Part shown: piece after piece, positions 1 through 12,600 of the stretch
Numbering within the stretch: the first letter of the stretch is position 1
How the letters are laid out: the number at the start of each line of letters is the position of its first letter
From: Rhodamnia argentea
Lineage: Eukaryota > Streptophyta > Magnoliopsida > Myrtales > Myrtaceae
Length of the DNA: 64,000 bases
NCBI RefSeq assembly: GCF_020921035.1
Contig: NC_063152.1
Coordinates: 30,689,903 to 30,753,902, forward strand
Direction: 5' to 3'
Program-made: the position numbers and the translations under genes
Notes under the pieces: model-generated
What the model saw: the letters and a program-made list of their open reading frames with translations, nothing else
What the model was told of the DNA's origin: nothing
The model's database searches: none

Positions 1-611
1 TGCCGAGTTCACGCTATCATGAAATTTATCAGGTTTTACGATTCTCATCGAATGGATGCAAATAAATGTAGTTACACGACATTGAAACTTTGTTGTCGTG
101 ATTCGCTGACTAATATTGCATGCACCGGCTGCATTTTTTTTCTTCAAAACGTGTTTTTCTAAATCTCGAGTTTTATGACGCCGAAATGCCTAAGTTGCAA
201 TTGCAACGGGGGTTTATTAACAAGCCATCGTCGATCAATTAATTAAGTAAAAATGCGTGATTTTCAAACTTATGACCATTATTTTTAGAAATTAAGAAAA
301 TTACGGATTATATGTATTTAGCAGTGGACATGTAAATATAACTACGACATACTGTGAGTTTATACGGAAATCGAGATCGGGTACGAATCTCCACGCTGGT
401 TCCTCGTATTTCGTGGAAATTAATGCGGCAAGGCTGTAGGGTACTCTCAATTTAATGTTTTAATTATGAATCAACGGATTTAATTAACCAAAAAAAAAAT
501 CATGTCTTGCTAATTACCTCGTCAGTTGGCACCCTCCTTTATCTCCACTCATGTGAATCCTACGTGGCGCACCGTTCCCGATACATCGTCCAACTGGACG
601 ACAGCTCGAGA

Positions 612-1202
612 CACGTGTGATCCCATTACCCAGCACGTGCGTCCCCCAGCCGGGGCAAAAGTGAAACGCACGGGGGCTCCTCCTCCGCCCCCCATGCTCG
701 GATCCGGTCAACGGTCAAAGTTCCGCTTCGCCCCCCGACGCGCGAAATCCCATCCGTGCCCTTCCGAGCACCCTCGCTCCGCGGCTTTGCCGGTCGCGCG
801 AGATGGCGAGGGCGAATCCCAGCCGTCCGATGAGTGGAAAAAAAAGGGAAAGGGGCCGATGCACACGTGCACGTGGGAGCGGTTACCTAGAACGTTGTTG
901 TTGGGGGAAGACAGCTTTGAGATTAGATTCGGAGATTTTGTTGATCTTGGAGACAACATGTGACCGCGTGAGCTGGTAACCATGTGATTAACCGTCTAAA
1001 CGCGAATCCCATTTTGGTATTTCAGTTAATCAAATGTGGTTAGCTCCCGGTTGGACCGCACGTGCGGCGCACGAAATTTAAGTAAAAAAATGCGCATTTT
1101 TTTTTTAGCACGCTAATTTGAGCTGGTCGGACGGATTTTTTTTGTCCCTTGAATTTATTTTTTTAATATTTAAATGTCTCCGACGAATGCTCTGTCCACG
1201 TG
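612..1202. promoter_or_regulatory. Cluster of six G-box (CACGTG) motifs
   Basis: CACGTG occurs at 612-617, 634-639, 864-869, 870-875, 1059-1064 and 1197-1202. The third and fourth are directly adjacent, giving CACGTGCACGTG. The fifth lies in a 12-bp palindrome, CCGCACGTGCGG. G-boxes and the related ABRE core bind bZIP and bHLH factors in plants. The density and the raised GC content suggest a promoter, but no adjacent coding exon is visible, so the gene controlled is unknown and may lie outside the window. Confidence 0.45.
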
Positions 1203-3087
1203 TATCGGATAATTTTCTAGTCGATGGGGATATCATAGGTAACCCTCGAAATTATGCCGAGCGTTGATGCTGCATTTTTGAATTTAAGTTTGTCAAATTG
1301 AATTCGAGTTTTTAATTCAATTCGAGCGAAACAAATAAATCAAGTGCTCGAGTAATTGGCAAACTCATTGAGATCTAAACTCGAATTGGCCATTGTTCTC
1401 ACGCTTTGTGTACGATTTCGTTACATGTTGAGAATCAAGTCGATTTGAGTGCCGAGGTTGAAATTAGGAATCAAGAAGGTTATTATTATTATTATTATTA
1501 TTAAGAAATTTGACTAAACGAGCCCCAAGTAGGTCATCTTTATGCGGAAGCATGTTTGGTTGGTGGAGATTTCTGGGGACGACAGGAACTAGGAAATTGA
1601 ATATGATAGCTCCATTATTTAAAATGATTAACCCCCACCAAACAAATTATTAGGTTGCACTAATCTAATCATTTCCATCGATTTCTTCAATTAAATTATA
1701 GGCCCACCGTGTCTCGATTTTCCAATTCCCCAAATCGCTTTTTTTTTTTTTTAATAACATTTTTGGTTCATACTCCATAGCGACATAAAATTACAAGGGT
1801 CCCACTCCCTCGATATCGTGAGATTTTTGTAGTTCGAGCCCACATTTTTTCATTGGTAATTTGGATCTAGACCTATAAATAACTATCGTTACATATATTT
1901 TTTTTTTCACTTGTAATTGAGTGATGTAACAAAAAGCGCGCGGTTGTAATTATAGTGGAATCATCTGCTGGACATAACTCTTATTTTTTAAAAATGACAT
2001 ACAATAAGAATCTCGTATCTCGATTTTTCTTTTCGACTTTATTTAAATGTGATTGTATGTCGAATTCTAATACTTTACCCGACCTAACACGGTGATTTTG
2101 CACGGCGGGTGACTTTACAACTGGTAAAATAAAATGCCGACTTTCGCCGGGTTTTTCGCAAAGGTGTTCCCCCTAATCATTTACGAGAGCCGTTCGAATG
2201 ACGAGCCCTGAGGTCAAGAACGTGGTCTACTTTTGCATTTACTTTATGTTTTATTTTAATTTAATTTTTTGTTGTAGCGAGGGGGTGGGATTTACGAGCT
2301 GGTCCGGGCCTTTTGGTCTAAAAGAAGGGACATAGTTTAAGGAGGGGTTCGACAAAATCATGTCAAGTCGCACGAGGTTGTCCGGTCGAAAAATGATAAT
2401 AAAATCATTACGTACAGAATGCAGTTGTCGAGTGCGTGGAGCATGCATTCGTGGCTTATGATGATAATGATGATTATGGATGATTAATCGCGAGAATTTT
2501 TATAAATCAATGGGAGTTCGTACGGATCCTAATGTTCGAGCTAGGCTTTTTTTTTTTTTTTTGTATAGATCTTTTGGGCCTTTTTGATTGTTCGGTCTCG
2601 GGCCGGTCTTTTCTTTCGTCCGGATGGAATGCAGGGCCCTGAACGATGGCGAAGATATGGATTTTGAGGCAAAGAGGGCTCGACCGCCTAATGGATGTCG
2701 AACCTCGGCCATAGCCAGGAGTCACGGGCTGTTGTGGTTGGGGTGCGAAAGTTGCACTCTCTTCGCAAGCCCGTCAGTTCGATTTTCTACTAACTCGAGG
2801 CGATCTCCGAACGCCTCGGCAATTGCTTTCTTGTTCGGAATAGGACGTTGATAATTCCTTTTTTAAAGTTCTATCGCTCTAATCAGTTGATAATTGGAAA
2901 AACGTTACTCTTGACATTAAGGCCCAAAAAGGCCCGGCCCAGACTGAATTTGTTATGGTGGGCTGATGTAGGTTTTTTTTTTATCTGAGCTAGGCCCAAC
3001 ATATTTAAGCACGTATTCATCCGAAATGATAAGCTCGAGCAAGGCCACGGCCTGGCTTATGAATAATCCGAGAATACCAATCCGGGG

Positions 3088-3245
3088 GTGCGTTTGTTTG
3101 GGGGACAACTCCGTGACGAACGAAAGTGCTTTTCGGCAAATCACTTTCTAGGAAAATAGTTACTTTTCCTTTATTAGATGATATGTGACCGAAAAATATT
3201 TTTTAGTGTTTGAATTTTATTTGGAAAATAATTTCATTGTCATGA
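3088..3245. repeat. Partial copy of inverted-repeat element family
   Basis: The text beginning GTGCGTTTGTTTGGGGG and running through TTTTCGG, GGAAAATAGTTACTTTTCC and TTTGGAAAATAATTT parallels the left part of the element at 41865-42511, in the same order. No matching right terminus was found. It is most likely a truncated or diverged copy of a non-autonomous DNA element. Confidence 0.35.
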
Positions 3246-6200
3246 ATATATTGGAATTCATGTGGAATCGAACTAGCGGAGAAGAGCGCTAACGATAACA
3301 CAACTCCGAGTGTGATATGATGAATGCAAAAAGGCGAGCGACATGAGTTAAAAGAACTATCGACAAAGTCAAAGTGAAATTATGGCTTTGACTCGTGATC
3401 TCATCGGAGTTCACTCACATTGACGGATGCGACCAAGAGCGCTCTCCGTACATGGACTCTCTCATTCTAAGAGTCAATTGATGTTCACAAACAAGAGCGC
3501 CATAGGGAGACCCGATCGGCCAAGCTTAGGAGAGAGAATTTCGAGAGATCGGGACTTTTTGGGGAAAATTTGTAGAGGGAAGGAGAACGAGAGGGAAAAA
3601 AGAAAGGAGGGAGATGAAGCCATCTGAGCTGAATCGATGCCAAAAAGAGAGAGATATCAGCTTGAGGAAGCCACGAAGATCTTGGGTTCTCGACGATTCT
3701 CAACGTCGATAGCTTCGGCGATTTGAGTTCACTTCGACTCCAAGTGAAGCCGTGACATCTGAATGAACGAGACAACGACGAGAAAAACTATAATACACGA
3801 GAGAAAGGCATAGATGGGCCTGACATTGTTTTCCACCGGGCCCAAAATCTTGCAAATATTTGTCTTCCTATCGTAAAAAATTATTTTGGGCCAGAGAATA
3901 ATCTCGATGGCCCAATGGATGATTCGAGAATGCCCAAATTGGTTAAGAAAATGACCGAAGCCCACATAGCCCATGCAGAAGTTGCCATGAAGTCCCATAC
4001 TTTGGATGATCTTTTCCTAGCCCCACAAAGCTGGTGCAGTTATTTCTCAAAGTAGCTCAATTTCATTTCTTTTATACGTAAAGTAAAAGAGAAGCGAGTG
4101 CTTTTGATTCCTCCTTAATCTGGTCCGTTTGGATATTTTAAATGAATATACGTCGATGCGTATTATTATGCGAAGCAAGCGGGTAGAAGATCGAAAAGAA
4201 TGCGTTGGATGGATGCTCGGGCATTAAGAAGGAAGGACACATAGAATTTAGTAATATAGATTGTTATATTGTATAACTTGTTGTAATTAATTGCTCACTT
4301 CATTTAAAATTCAAACCATTATTCATTTTTTATATATAATTACGAAAACATATCAAAATTGGTTTCCGACGCGGAGCACAGCGTTCGGTGGAGCGCCCGT
4401 TTCCCAGCACGAGGTAGGGGGCAGTGGCGGGGCAAAGCTCCACGTCATGGGGCGAGCACGGGTGTCGTCATTACAATCCCTATGTCGTATCGTGCATGTC
4501 ACGGCTATTTGTACCTAGCTATGACCGTTATATAACATTGTAATATTGCAAAATATAAAAACAAGATCTTTTATGATGTCTAATATTTAATTACGATGCA
4601 GGGTCATAAGGTTACGCGATACAACATTGCCGTTAAAAAAAAAAAAACCGGGAGGCTCAATGCCCCAAGTCGGGCATTTCAGCAACCATTTGTTTAAGAG
4701 AAAGAAGTCGAGTTTGATGAACGCAAACGTTCGAAAGACCTGAAAATCTAACAAAAGAGAATCGATTATGATCAAACAAGCCTTGGAAGGTTTGAACCTA
4801 CGAAGCGAAACTGAATCCGTCGCAGATCGGACGTCTCTGTCGTGGCCCCTGGTTAGCCCCTAAGAGCAGCAAATAGCGTACAAACAAACAGCCTCGTAAG
4901 ACACTGGCCAGGTAAATAAAAAAGTTCCACGTTTTTCACCGTTAAATGGCCGACCTGTGTATTAAAAATTGGTTTGCTCGATCGAATCTTCCCCCATGTA
5001 AAACTCTTGTAATGCAGACCCCATGGAATTTTGTACCCATGACTTTTGGCCGAAGCAGAACTGCTATTTTTTGGGGCCAACTCTGAAGTAATTAGAATGG
5101 ACTTCATCTATCGGATAAATTTCAAGTCCAAAGCCGAAAGGCACAACATAGAAATCTGCTGACAACTAGAGCTCTGTTCTAATTTTGCAATTTCTGGAGG
5201 TCTGCCTACTTAGGGACCGCATCAAGTTCGACAGCATAGTCACTACATATGATGACGACGACGAGGTAGATCAGTTACTATCAATAAGAATGATGCTAGC
5301 AATCAATGAGTAGGTGTCTCATAATCAAACCACATATTGGCCAATTTTTTTCTTCTTCGTATGCACGAAAATGATTATTGAAGGCAAAAACAAGCTTGGA
5401 AGCATTCAACACCGAAATTTTAGAGCTGCTTAATATCGAATATCAGACTAATATAGGAGAAATGGAAAGGTGCTTCTGGGCGCGCTAGAGGACCGTCACA
5501 ACGTACATAGCAAAACGGAGCTGACCATTTTGAATAAACACCACCTTTTGGAAAAGTTCTCTCTAATTTTGGAGTCTGGATTCACAAAGAGTCAAGAGAA
5601 CATGCTCATGCTGCGATGAAATCATTGTTTCGATGGAGCAGAGGAATCTAATAATCTTTAAAAAGAAGGCAAGAGATTGGGCTCGAAGATGAGCAAAGGA
5701 CGAAACAAATAACATGAAGAGCCAACCTCGACCTCATCTTCCAGGGGAGGGAAGCAAGGGATGCCTCCAATTGGCACGTTTTGTATCCATTTTGCCAAAA
5801 GCAGGAATTATGGCAGGACTTCCCATAACCACAACAAGCTGGCTTTTTTCTGGCCCTGGCCCTAACATTATTCTAGGGAAGCCTGCCAAACATCATAAGT
5901 AGAGATCGTAATACTCCCATTTTTGCCAACCTAATTCAAAAGCACAGCACATTTCCACATTGCCTATATCCGAAGGCTTGTTTTTCGTCCTCTAGCCATG
6001 AAAAACTTACTTGCACATTGAAGATTTGCACTGATATATTGATAGGTGCAATTTTTTCTTTCCCTTTCGAAGCGTTATGCCGACGTGTATATGATAAGAA
6101 TCCTTAATATGGACCAACCAGCTAATTGAGACCCCAGTACCCTTTGCCTCATAAATTACTCTTGACACTATATATATGCGAAGATTCCTGCACAACCCCA

Positions 6201-6343
6201 ACATGCGATGCACCGCAAAAGGAAAACGAGAACTACCAAACTATGGCGCTATAAATTATCCTGCGCTTGATTAGATTTCCCCCATACTACAGCACGCCAT
6301 ACCTCCAATCGTGGTCTCAGTGTGGCGTGACCGGTTCATAACT

Positions 6344-6445
6344 TCACCTGACCACCTTCTGCCTTCAAGAAAATTAGTTCCGTGAGAAAAACGAAACAAC
6401 CAACACCTATGAATTGCAGGTCAATTAGTCTCCTTAACGATCTAT

Positions 6446-6491
<46 letters not shown>

Positions 6492-6681
6492 ACCTTGAAA
6501 GCAGAAATAGCCAGGCGAGCATTTCATTTCTGCAAGAAGGATGAGTCACAGATCTTAATTCTTATCCATCACCATCCAAAAGATGAAGATAACAAAATGT
6601 AAAGGGAAAAAAACCAATTGACACTCTCACAACTTGCCCTAGGAAATGTATACGTATCTGTACGTAGGCGCACAGCGAATC

Positions 6682-6717
<36 letters not shown>

Positions 6718-7622
6718 CTTCGCCGGTGAGTCAAGCATCCGGTAAGCATCGGCCGTGATTCCCACCAACCAAAGACCTGGGAAGACGCTCTGCAAAAACC
6801 AAACCAGACGCGAATGAAACAGTGCGAGAGTTTTACCACTCGGCAACACTTAAGAAACACAAAATCAAAGCGAAACAGCACAAGACGACGCAATCGAAGG
6901 TCCTCCATCCATACATCGAGCTGTTTCTGCGCAATCCGGGATCGCTTCCTCGGTCTCCGAGCAGGCCTTGACCCGGTCATCGCGAAGACGTCCTCCTCAA
7001 TCTCCTCCTTCGACAGCGATACCCACAGCCTCCTCTTCCCCTCCTCCGCCTCCTCCTTCCTCTCTCCGCTGGCCGCCTCTGCGAAACCTCGCAGTCGCGC
7101 CGATTTCGGCGGCTGATTCACATTCTCCTTCTTCTCGCCCTGTTGGACAGAAGGATGAACCATCGGAAACGCTTCGCGCGACTCTCCGTTCTTGGAGAAA
7201 CCGTTGTTCGCTCCTCTTCTCGGCCTCAGGTTCCACGGCCTCTGCACGGCTTCCTCCGCTTCGGTTTCTTCGTTGTCTTCACCGCTGCTCTTGTTGTTGT
7301 TGCCGCTTCTGAGATCGGTGCCAGCGACGTTGATTTTCAACGTCTCTCTCTCTCCTCCAGAGCCCGATGCCTGCTTCTGCGGTTTATCGAGGACCGGCGA
7401 GGGGGCGAGCGGTAAGCAGATGCTGATAGCGCGGCCGCAGCGCGATCCGATTGCCGGGGGGCGCGATTGTGGTTCGCGGTCGTCCGGAGGAGGGGGAGGA
7501 GAGTCGCCGGAGGAAGAGGGACGGCGGTGCTGGCGGTGGCTGGCGGTGGCGCTTCCCCATCGCAGGAAGGTCGGCATGGAGAAGTTGTGGAGCGGCTGTG
7601 ACTTCACCGGCGCCGTCGCCAT
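6344..7622 (-). CDS. DUF1639 family protein
   Basis: Coding exons, read on the minus strand, are 7622-6915, 6789-6718 and probably 6358-6344, giving about 264 residues. The family is plant-specific and of unknown biochemical function. The N-terminal two thirds is low-complexity, rich in Pro, Ser, Glu and Arg. The diagnostic C-terminal block is clear: a segment WVSLSKEEIEEDVFAMTGSR, then an Arg/Lys-rich run RPARRPRKRSR, then QKQLD. After an intron it continues SVFPGLWLVGITADAYRM. The start ATG at 7622 gives a family-like N-terminus, but the frame stays open upstream to another ATG at 7967. The last exon is uncertain: the second-intron donor runs straight into a CT microsatellite, and the proposed terminal exon encodes only KVVR and stop. 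The basic stretch would suit nuclear localisation, which is inference. Identity is fairly sure, the 3' end is not. Confidence 0.8.
6451..6487. repeat. (GA)n microsatellite in DUF1639 intron 2
   Basis: An almost pure GA run of about 18 units on the plus strand, CT in the transcript. It lies inside the proposed second intron of the DUF1639 gene. Confidence 0.9.
6684..6716. repeat. (GA)n microsatellite next to DUF1639 exon 2
   Basis: A GA run of about 16 units. In the transcript it reads as CT repeats beginning immediately after the proposed splice donor of exon 2, so the donor would be GTTCTCTCT rather than a standard GTAAGT-like site. Length variation here could affect splicing. Confidence 0.85.
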
Positions 7623-7802
7623 AGGAGGAGGAGAAAGAGAAAAGGAGCTGCCCTGATGACTTATCGACGGCGGCGTATATGCAAATATATGATCGCGTGC
7701 TTGCGAGTGCGTATTCGTGTGAAACGCCGGTTGCTTCTTGTGTTCGCCGAGTGGAGGATCACAATGGAGAGAGAGAGAGGACGATGGCGCGGTGAAGCGA
7801 AG

Positions 7803-7875
7803 ACGAAGAAGAAGAAGAAGAGGAAGAAGCAGAAGAAGAAGATGCGAAGCGAAGAAGAAGAAGAAGAAGAAGATG
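7803..7875. repeat. GAA-rich triplet repeat in DUF1639 leader
   Basis: An interrupted GAA/GAAG triplet tract. On the minus strand it reads TTC repeats within the presumed 5' leader of the DUF1639 gene. Translated in the DUF1639 frame it yields runs of Leu in this part of the leader. Confidence 0.8.
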
Positions 7876-8127
7876 GCGATTGCGAAAGAAAACTCGGCGT
7901 GTTTTGTATGAGCCGGGATGCACAACCGAGTTACAAAAACGGGGCGTCGTTTTACCCCTTCCTCCATTTCTTCCCTTCTCTATTCGACTTGGTAGTACAA
8001 TGCTCGTATTATTGTATTTACACTCACAACACGTATGCGTGAGTTTTTCAGTAGATTTTATGTTTCTCATAATTACTGAATTTGTGGGGGGCAAAAGAAA
8101 CATTTTTCTCGCAAATTTATTAGGCAC

Positions 8128-9034
8128 ATGCTAATCGTATGGTATTTTAGAACGTTTTATGCTTTTTTTAAATGTATTGTAATGATTGCGTAATATTTCG
8201 AGTTTTACTTATACATCAATCCAATCGAAGGAAATTCCTAAAAATCCATTCAATTAGTCATTTCATTGCCATTAAATGCTGGATTTCCGATCCTATTGAT
8301 AGCAAGAATTCGATTTTTTATCATACGATAAGCAAGAACGATTGTTATATAACTTTTTTGCAAAGCCTATTTCATATAATTATGGTTCAAGCCTTTTTGA
8401 AACATAAAATACTTTTTACTTATATCAATGTCTTTCTCAAAAAAAAAAAAATCATGAAAAAATGAAAGAATGTTTAAGTTATCAAGAAAGATTAATGATT
8501 ATATTCTTATATTAACATACTTTTTTTCTGTAGCTAATCGTGAATGACAAATCTTTTAAAAAAATTGTATTCGCAAAGTATAAAAGATTAAATGTAAAAA
8601 ATAATTAATCAGTAAATTCAAAATTATCTGCAAATGGCGTGATTTTTAGAAAGTGAAAGTTGATCGCGATTTCGTGAGAAGATTATGTTGTGATAGCATA
8701 AAAGAAGTATAAAAAATCGTTCAGTCATTATAATGGAGCAAAACAAAAATTGCAACTCTCTGCACTATTGTCCAACACAGTCTTTTCCCTAAAACTTTAA
8801 CTTATCAACCTTTTTTTCTGACTTCGACAAAAAAAAAAAAACTTTTTTTCTGACCAATTTTTTTTTTCACTAATAGAATGGTAATTAACTAAATTTTATA
8901 AATACAAGTCCGAGCTAACCAACATTGGCATAAACAAAAATTGAAAAAATGAAGAAAATCAAAAGCGGGAACTACATAAATCACCATTCTTGTACTTTAC
9001 CAACGCTCTAGCGGTTCTTGCTATTTAACCTCCA
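8128..9034. other. Intergenic AT-rich DNA between DUF1639 and HOS1
   Basis: Very AT-rich with many A and T homopolymers. No gene is supported. It separates the divergently transcribed DUF1639 (minus) and HOS1 (plus) genes, so promoter elements of either may lie here. Confidence 0.5.
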
Positions 9035-9246
9035 TTATTCACAAAAAATAAAATAATTTAAAATTACTTTTTAAAAAATAATAAATCATTTTTCTTTGAA
9101 ATAATTAATGTGTAAAAAATAATTCCGTCGTGAAAAATAATTTATGTGATGAATTTTTTTGTTCATTTATTTTTATGAGCAATATTGATAATTATTTTCA
9201 AAAAAATATTTTTTAATTATTTATTTTCTACGAAATAAAGGGAGCT
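9035..9246. repeat. MITE-like element, GGCTCCGTTTGTTTCG family (copy A)
   Basis: AT-rich segment ending TACGAAATAAAGGGAGCT, a diverged form of the right terminus CGAAACAAACGGAGC of better-preserved copies at 26733-26936 and 28144-28415. Internal words such as AATAATTTATGT and AATTATTTATTTT are shared with the copy near 23788-24025. The left terminus is poorly preserved. Confidence 0.45.
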
Positions 9247-9658
9247 TTATTTTTGCCAACACAATATTACCCTCTGAAAAAAATAAATAAAGAAATACTT
9301 GTACGTACAGGTACAGCCTGGATGGGCCGACTACGACAAATGTCGGGATGAATTTCTTGCGGACGAGCCCTAAAACGTCGTCGTTGTGCCGAAACGATAT
9401 ACGATCCCTCGAGTGCCTCCAATTTTTATTTTTTTGAAAAATTAAAAGTAAAAGAAAAGAGAGCTTCGCCTGGCTCCAATGGCTGCCCCATTGCTTAAGC
9501 CCTAGAAAAATCTCAAACCTCTCTCTCTGCTCTACTCTACTCAGCACTCGCTCGCTCAGTCGGCTATTTCGCTCCTCCGTGTTGCTCGTCCTCTCGGGAT
9601 TGTTCGCTGCAATCGACCCGCCGGCCCGTTTCTCCTTCCTTCCAGAGAGGGGGGAGAA

Positions 9659-12600
9659 ATGGAGGCGAAGCGGTTGAGCAACGGGCCAATTGTGGCTTCG
9701 CCGGATGGCAGCGGTCGCACGAGATCTCCGCAACCTAGCTACAGCAGCAGAGCTGTTCGGGTACGCACTCGCTTTCTACGTCCGCGAGGACTTAGTGTGT
9801 TGTTCTGGACGGCAGTCGCCGTCGGAAGGCGGCGGTGGGGCGTAACATTTGGCTAAGCGTCGTTGACGGCACTCGTTTTTTGCTGTTGCTGGAAAGGACC
9901 GCGTTGGCAGTTCTAGCTTCGTCGGTAATGGGGGCCACCATTGGCTCCATGGTGGTGGCGGTGTTTTTGTATTCTGAGCATTTGATTAGCGTTTTTGCGT
10001 CTATAGTCGTGCTCTTGTCGAATGAGATGCAAGTTTTGCCCCTCCAAGCTGGTTTTCCTCCGAATTCTTTTGATGCATAGCTGTTGGGGGAGTCCGAGAC
10101 TTGTTTTTGTGGCTTAAGGTTGATTTGATTCTGTCGTGAACAATTTTTTTGAGTTGAGCTCATGCATTTGACACAAATGTTCAGCTGGTGAGACTTTGGA
10201 ACTTCTTTGAATTGATTCTTCCATATGTTGAGGGAGTACTCAAACGAGTCTGACAAATAGGAATGACAGATTGGACATTCTCTGAAATTATGGCATTACA
10301 TTTATATCTATTTTCACTTTTTTTTTTATAAGATTAAATGTTAATGTGCTGTGTTATTGCTGTCTTGGGATTTGCTTCTCAGGAAGCATTGGAACACCTA
10401 GCTTCTGTTGATTTGGTCGATTTGTGCAATGAGGCGAAGATTGAGCGGTGCCGGGCAATTAGAGACTTGAGAAGTTGTGGCCGCTATGTACTTCATGTTT
10501 TAAACTCCTGCAGTCATGCATCCTTGTGTGCAGAGTGTAGTCAACGTTGCGATCATTGTCCGATCTGTAGAACCCAAATACCCAAAAGTGGCAACAGACT
10601 TCGGCTTCGTCTGTACTATGAGTGTATCGAGGCTGGCCTTATCTCGAAAAGATGTGACGAGAGATTTCAAGAAAGAGAAGATGAGAACCAGCTGAACGCG
10701 GATGTTCTACGTCTATATTCTTTGTTTGATGTGGCATTAGAGAATAATTTGACGTCTTTAATATGCCACTGTATCCCCCAAAGATTTGAGTTGCGTTTCT
10801 TTACAGTAGTTTGATTCCACATTATATTATTCAATATACTAACAAAAATTTACAGAAACTGGAATTTTCTTAAGAAAGAATTGGTCAGTTATGAAAAGAG
10901 TTTTACTGGAACTGCAATAGGGGGCTGTTTACGTAGACAGCAAAAAACATTGATTCGAGTTTTCATCCTTTTGCAAATAACATTAACCTACATTCCCTGA
11001 TCAGATTCATTTTTCTTTATCCAAAAGCATTGTGTTCGTGGAACATGTTCTCTTTGACAGAAGTTCAACAGATGTTACAGATGTTTGTATGGATGAAAGT
11101 GCCGTATCTAGTGATCCTGTCACTGCATTCTTGCTTGATGAAGTGGTTGTAAAGGATTGGTGCAAGAGAACATTCAGTAACATCGTGGCAGAGCTTCGAG
11201 GCATTTGTATCCTGAAAGTCTTTCTGACACATTTGGAATTCCAGTCCAATTTCACTATTGTGTTTGGATGTAATTTCTCCTTAACGTTTTCTTGAAATAG
11301 ATAACCTTGAATTGAAGGATATGAAAAGCAGGTTGAGTTTGCTTCTCAGTTATTCTGTGCCACTGGCTGGCATGTCTAATGTACTAGAAGTTTTGGAGTC
11401 GTCGTTCAAGGGAAGTCTTTCCCCGCAGTTGCACGACTTGCACCATCTTCATGAGAGCATATCGAAGACAAAACAGGTTTGGTTAGTGGAGTTTTCAGTA
11501 GTTCACTTGAGAACCATGTTCATAGTTTTCTGTTAATGTTTCTTAAATAATTCGTCTTCCAATAATATTGTTGGATAAATTTTCAGTACCATTGATCTAG
11601 CTAAATTACACATGTAATATTTATCAAAAGCAATTGCCAGCGGCTGGAGAATGATTGTTTTGTCTAACCAAAAGATAGAGCCGAATGTACAGTCTTAAGT
11701 CTAGGATATTCCCAGTACGATCCATTCATTTATTTTTATTTTTTTTTGGTAAGGTATCCATTCATTTATTGCTTCCTATAAAAAAGAACAACAACCCAGT
11801 TTTTATAGAACTTGCACCAGGTGATGGACAATTCCTGATAATCACAAATTCTGTTGAGGCACTGGGTGTTTGGACAAATTTAAAGTGAATTTCAAGAAGT
11901 TTCTTGAGCAGACATAAACATTGACATGCTTCGCTTTATTCTTATTCTGGGTGGAATCTTTGTTGTGAGACTATGTAACTATGAACTAGCAAGTCATCTG
12001 AACATGTATTGAGTTTGGGTATATTAAACGGAGATCAAGATGTGAAGCTGTTCCACAGAATGCTTTGGCTCTGTTTTTTAAGGTGGGAGTAACTTAATTA
12101 CTGCCTTTTCCCCCTTCGTTCAGCATATGGAGATTATGACGTGGTGCATACGGCATGAATTTTTAGCAACTCTGGGGTCTCGGTATGCTAATTATGAACA
12201 ATGGCGCAAGTTTTTCCGAGAGAGAAAATCAGCTGCAATAAAGCGTTCATGGCCTGATGTCATGAATCTCTCCACTGAATCTGGTGGACAGGAAGGTTCC
12301 CTTTTCATTGAAGATGCTGTAGCAAATCTCGAGATAATCGAGGAAGGTACGAATGAAATGGGAGAGGAGTCAGAGCTCTTTTCTTTGCAGAAAAGTGGAG
12401 GCTCCTTGTTCCTTAGGGCTAAGGTAGAAGGGTTATCTGGATGCTATCCATTTGAAAACCTTCGTGCTGCAGCTGACATGTTATTTTTATATGGAAGTTC
12501 TGATTTGGTGGTTGCAAAGCGGGCAATTGTATCCTTCTTTCTTTTGTGTATTTCAATAAGCAACAATGCTTTATTTAATTGCATTTGTATTTTCAAAGTG

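Larger units (their letters stand above)
1..6343. other. Intergenic DNA, no supported gene
   Basis: No open frame here has recognisable family similarity or a plausible chain of exons. The stretch is mostly AT-rich, with homopolymer runs and an ATT run near 1483-1502. An island at about 520-1070 is GC-rich and holds several G-box motifs (listed separately). It could be a promoter or leader belonging to a gene left of the window, but no coding exon can be supported. About 3088-3245 resembles the left part of the inverted-repeat element at 41865-42511. The part nearest 6343 should include the 3' UTR of the DUF1639 gene. Confidence 0.5.

Noticed and set aside
526-963. 145-codon open frame in the GC-rich G-box region
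   Set aside because: Starts with TTG, has no family similarity and lies in promoter-like DNA; the opposite strand is equally open.
7143-7656. Long plus-strand open frames across the DUF1639 gene
   Set aside because: They are antisense to the conserved DUF1639 coding sequence and have no family similarity.
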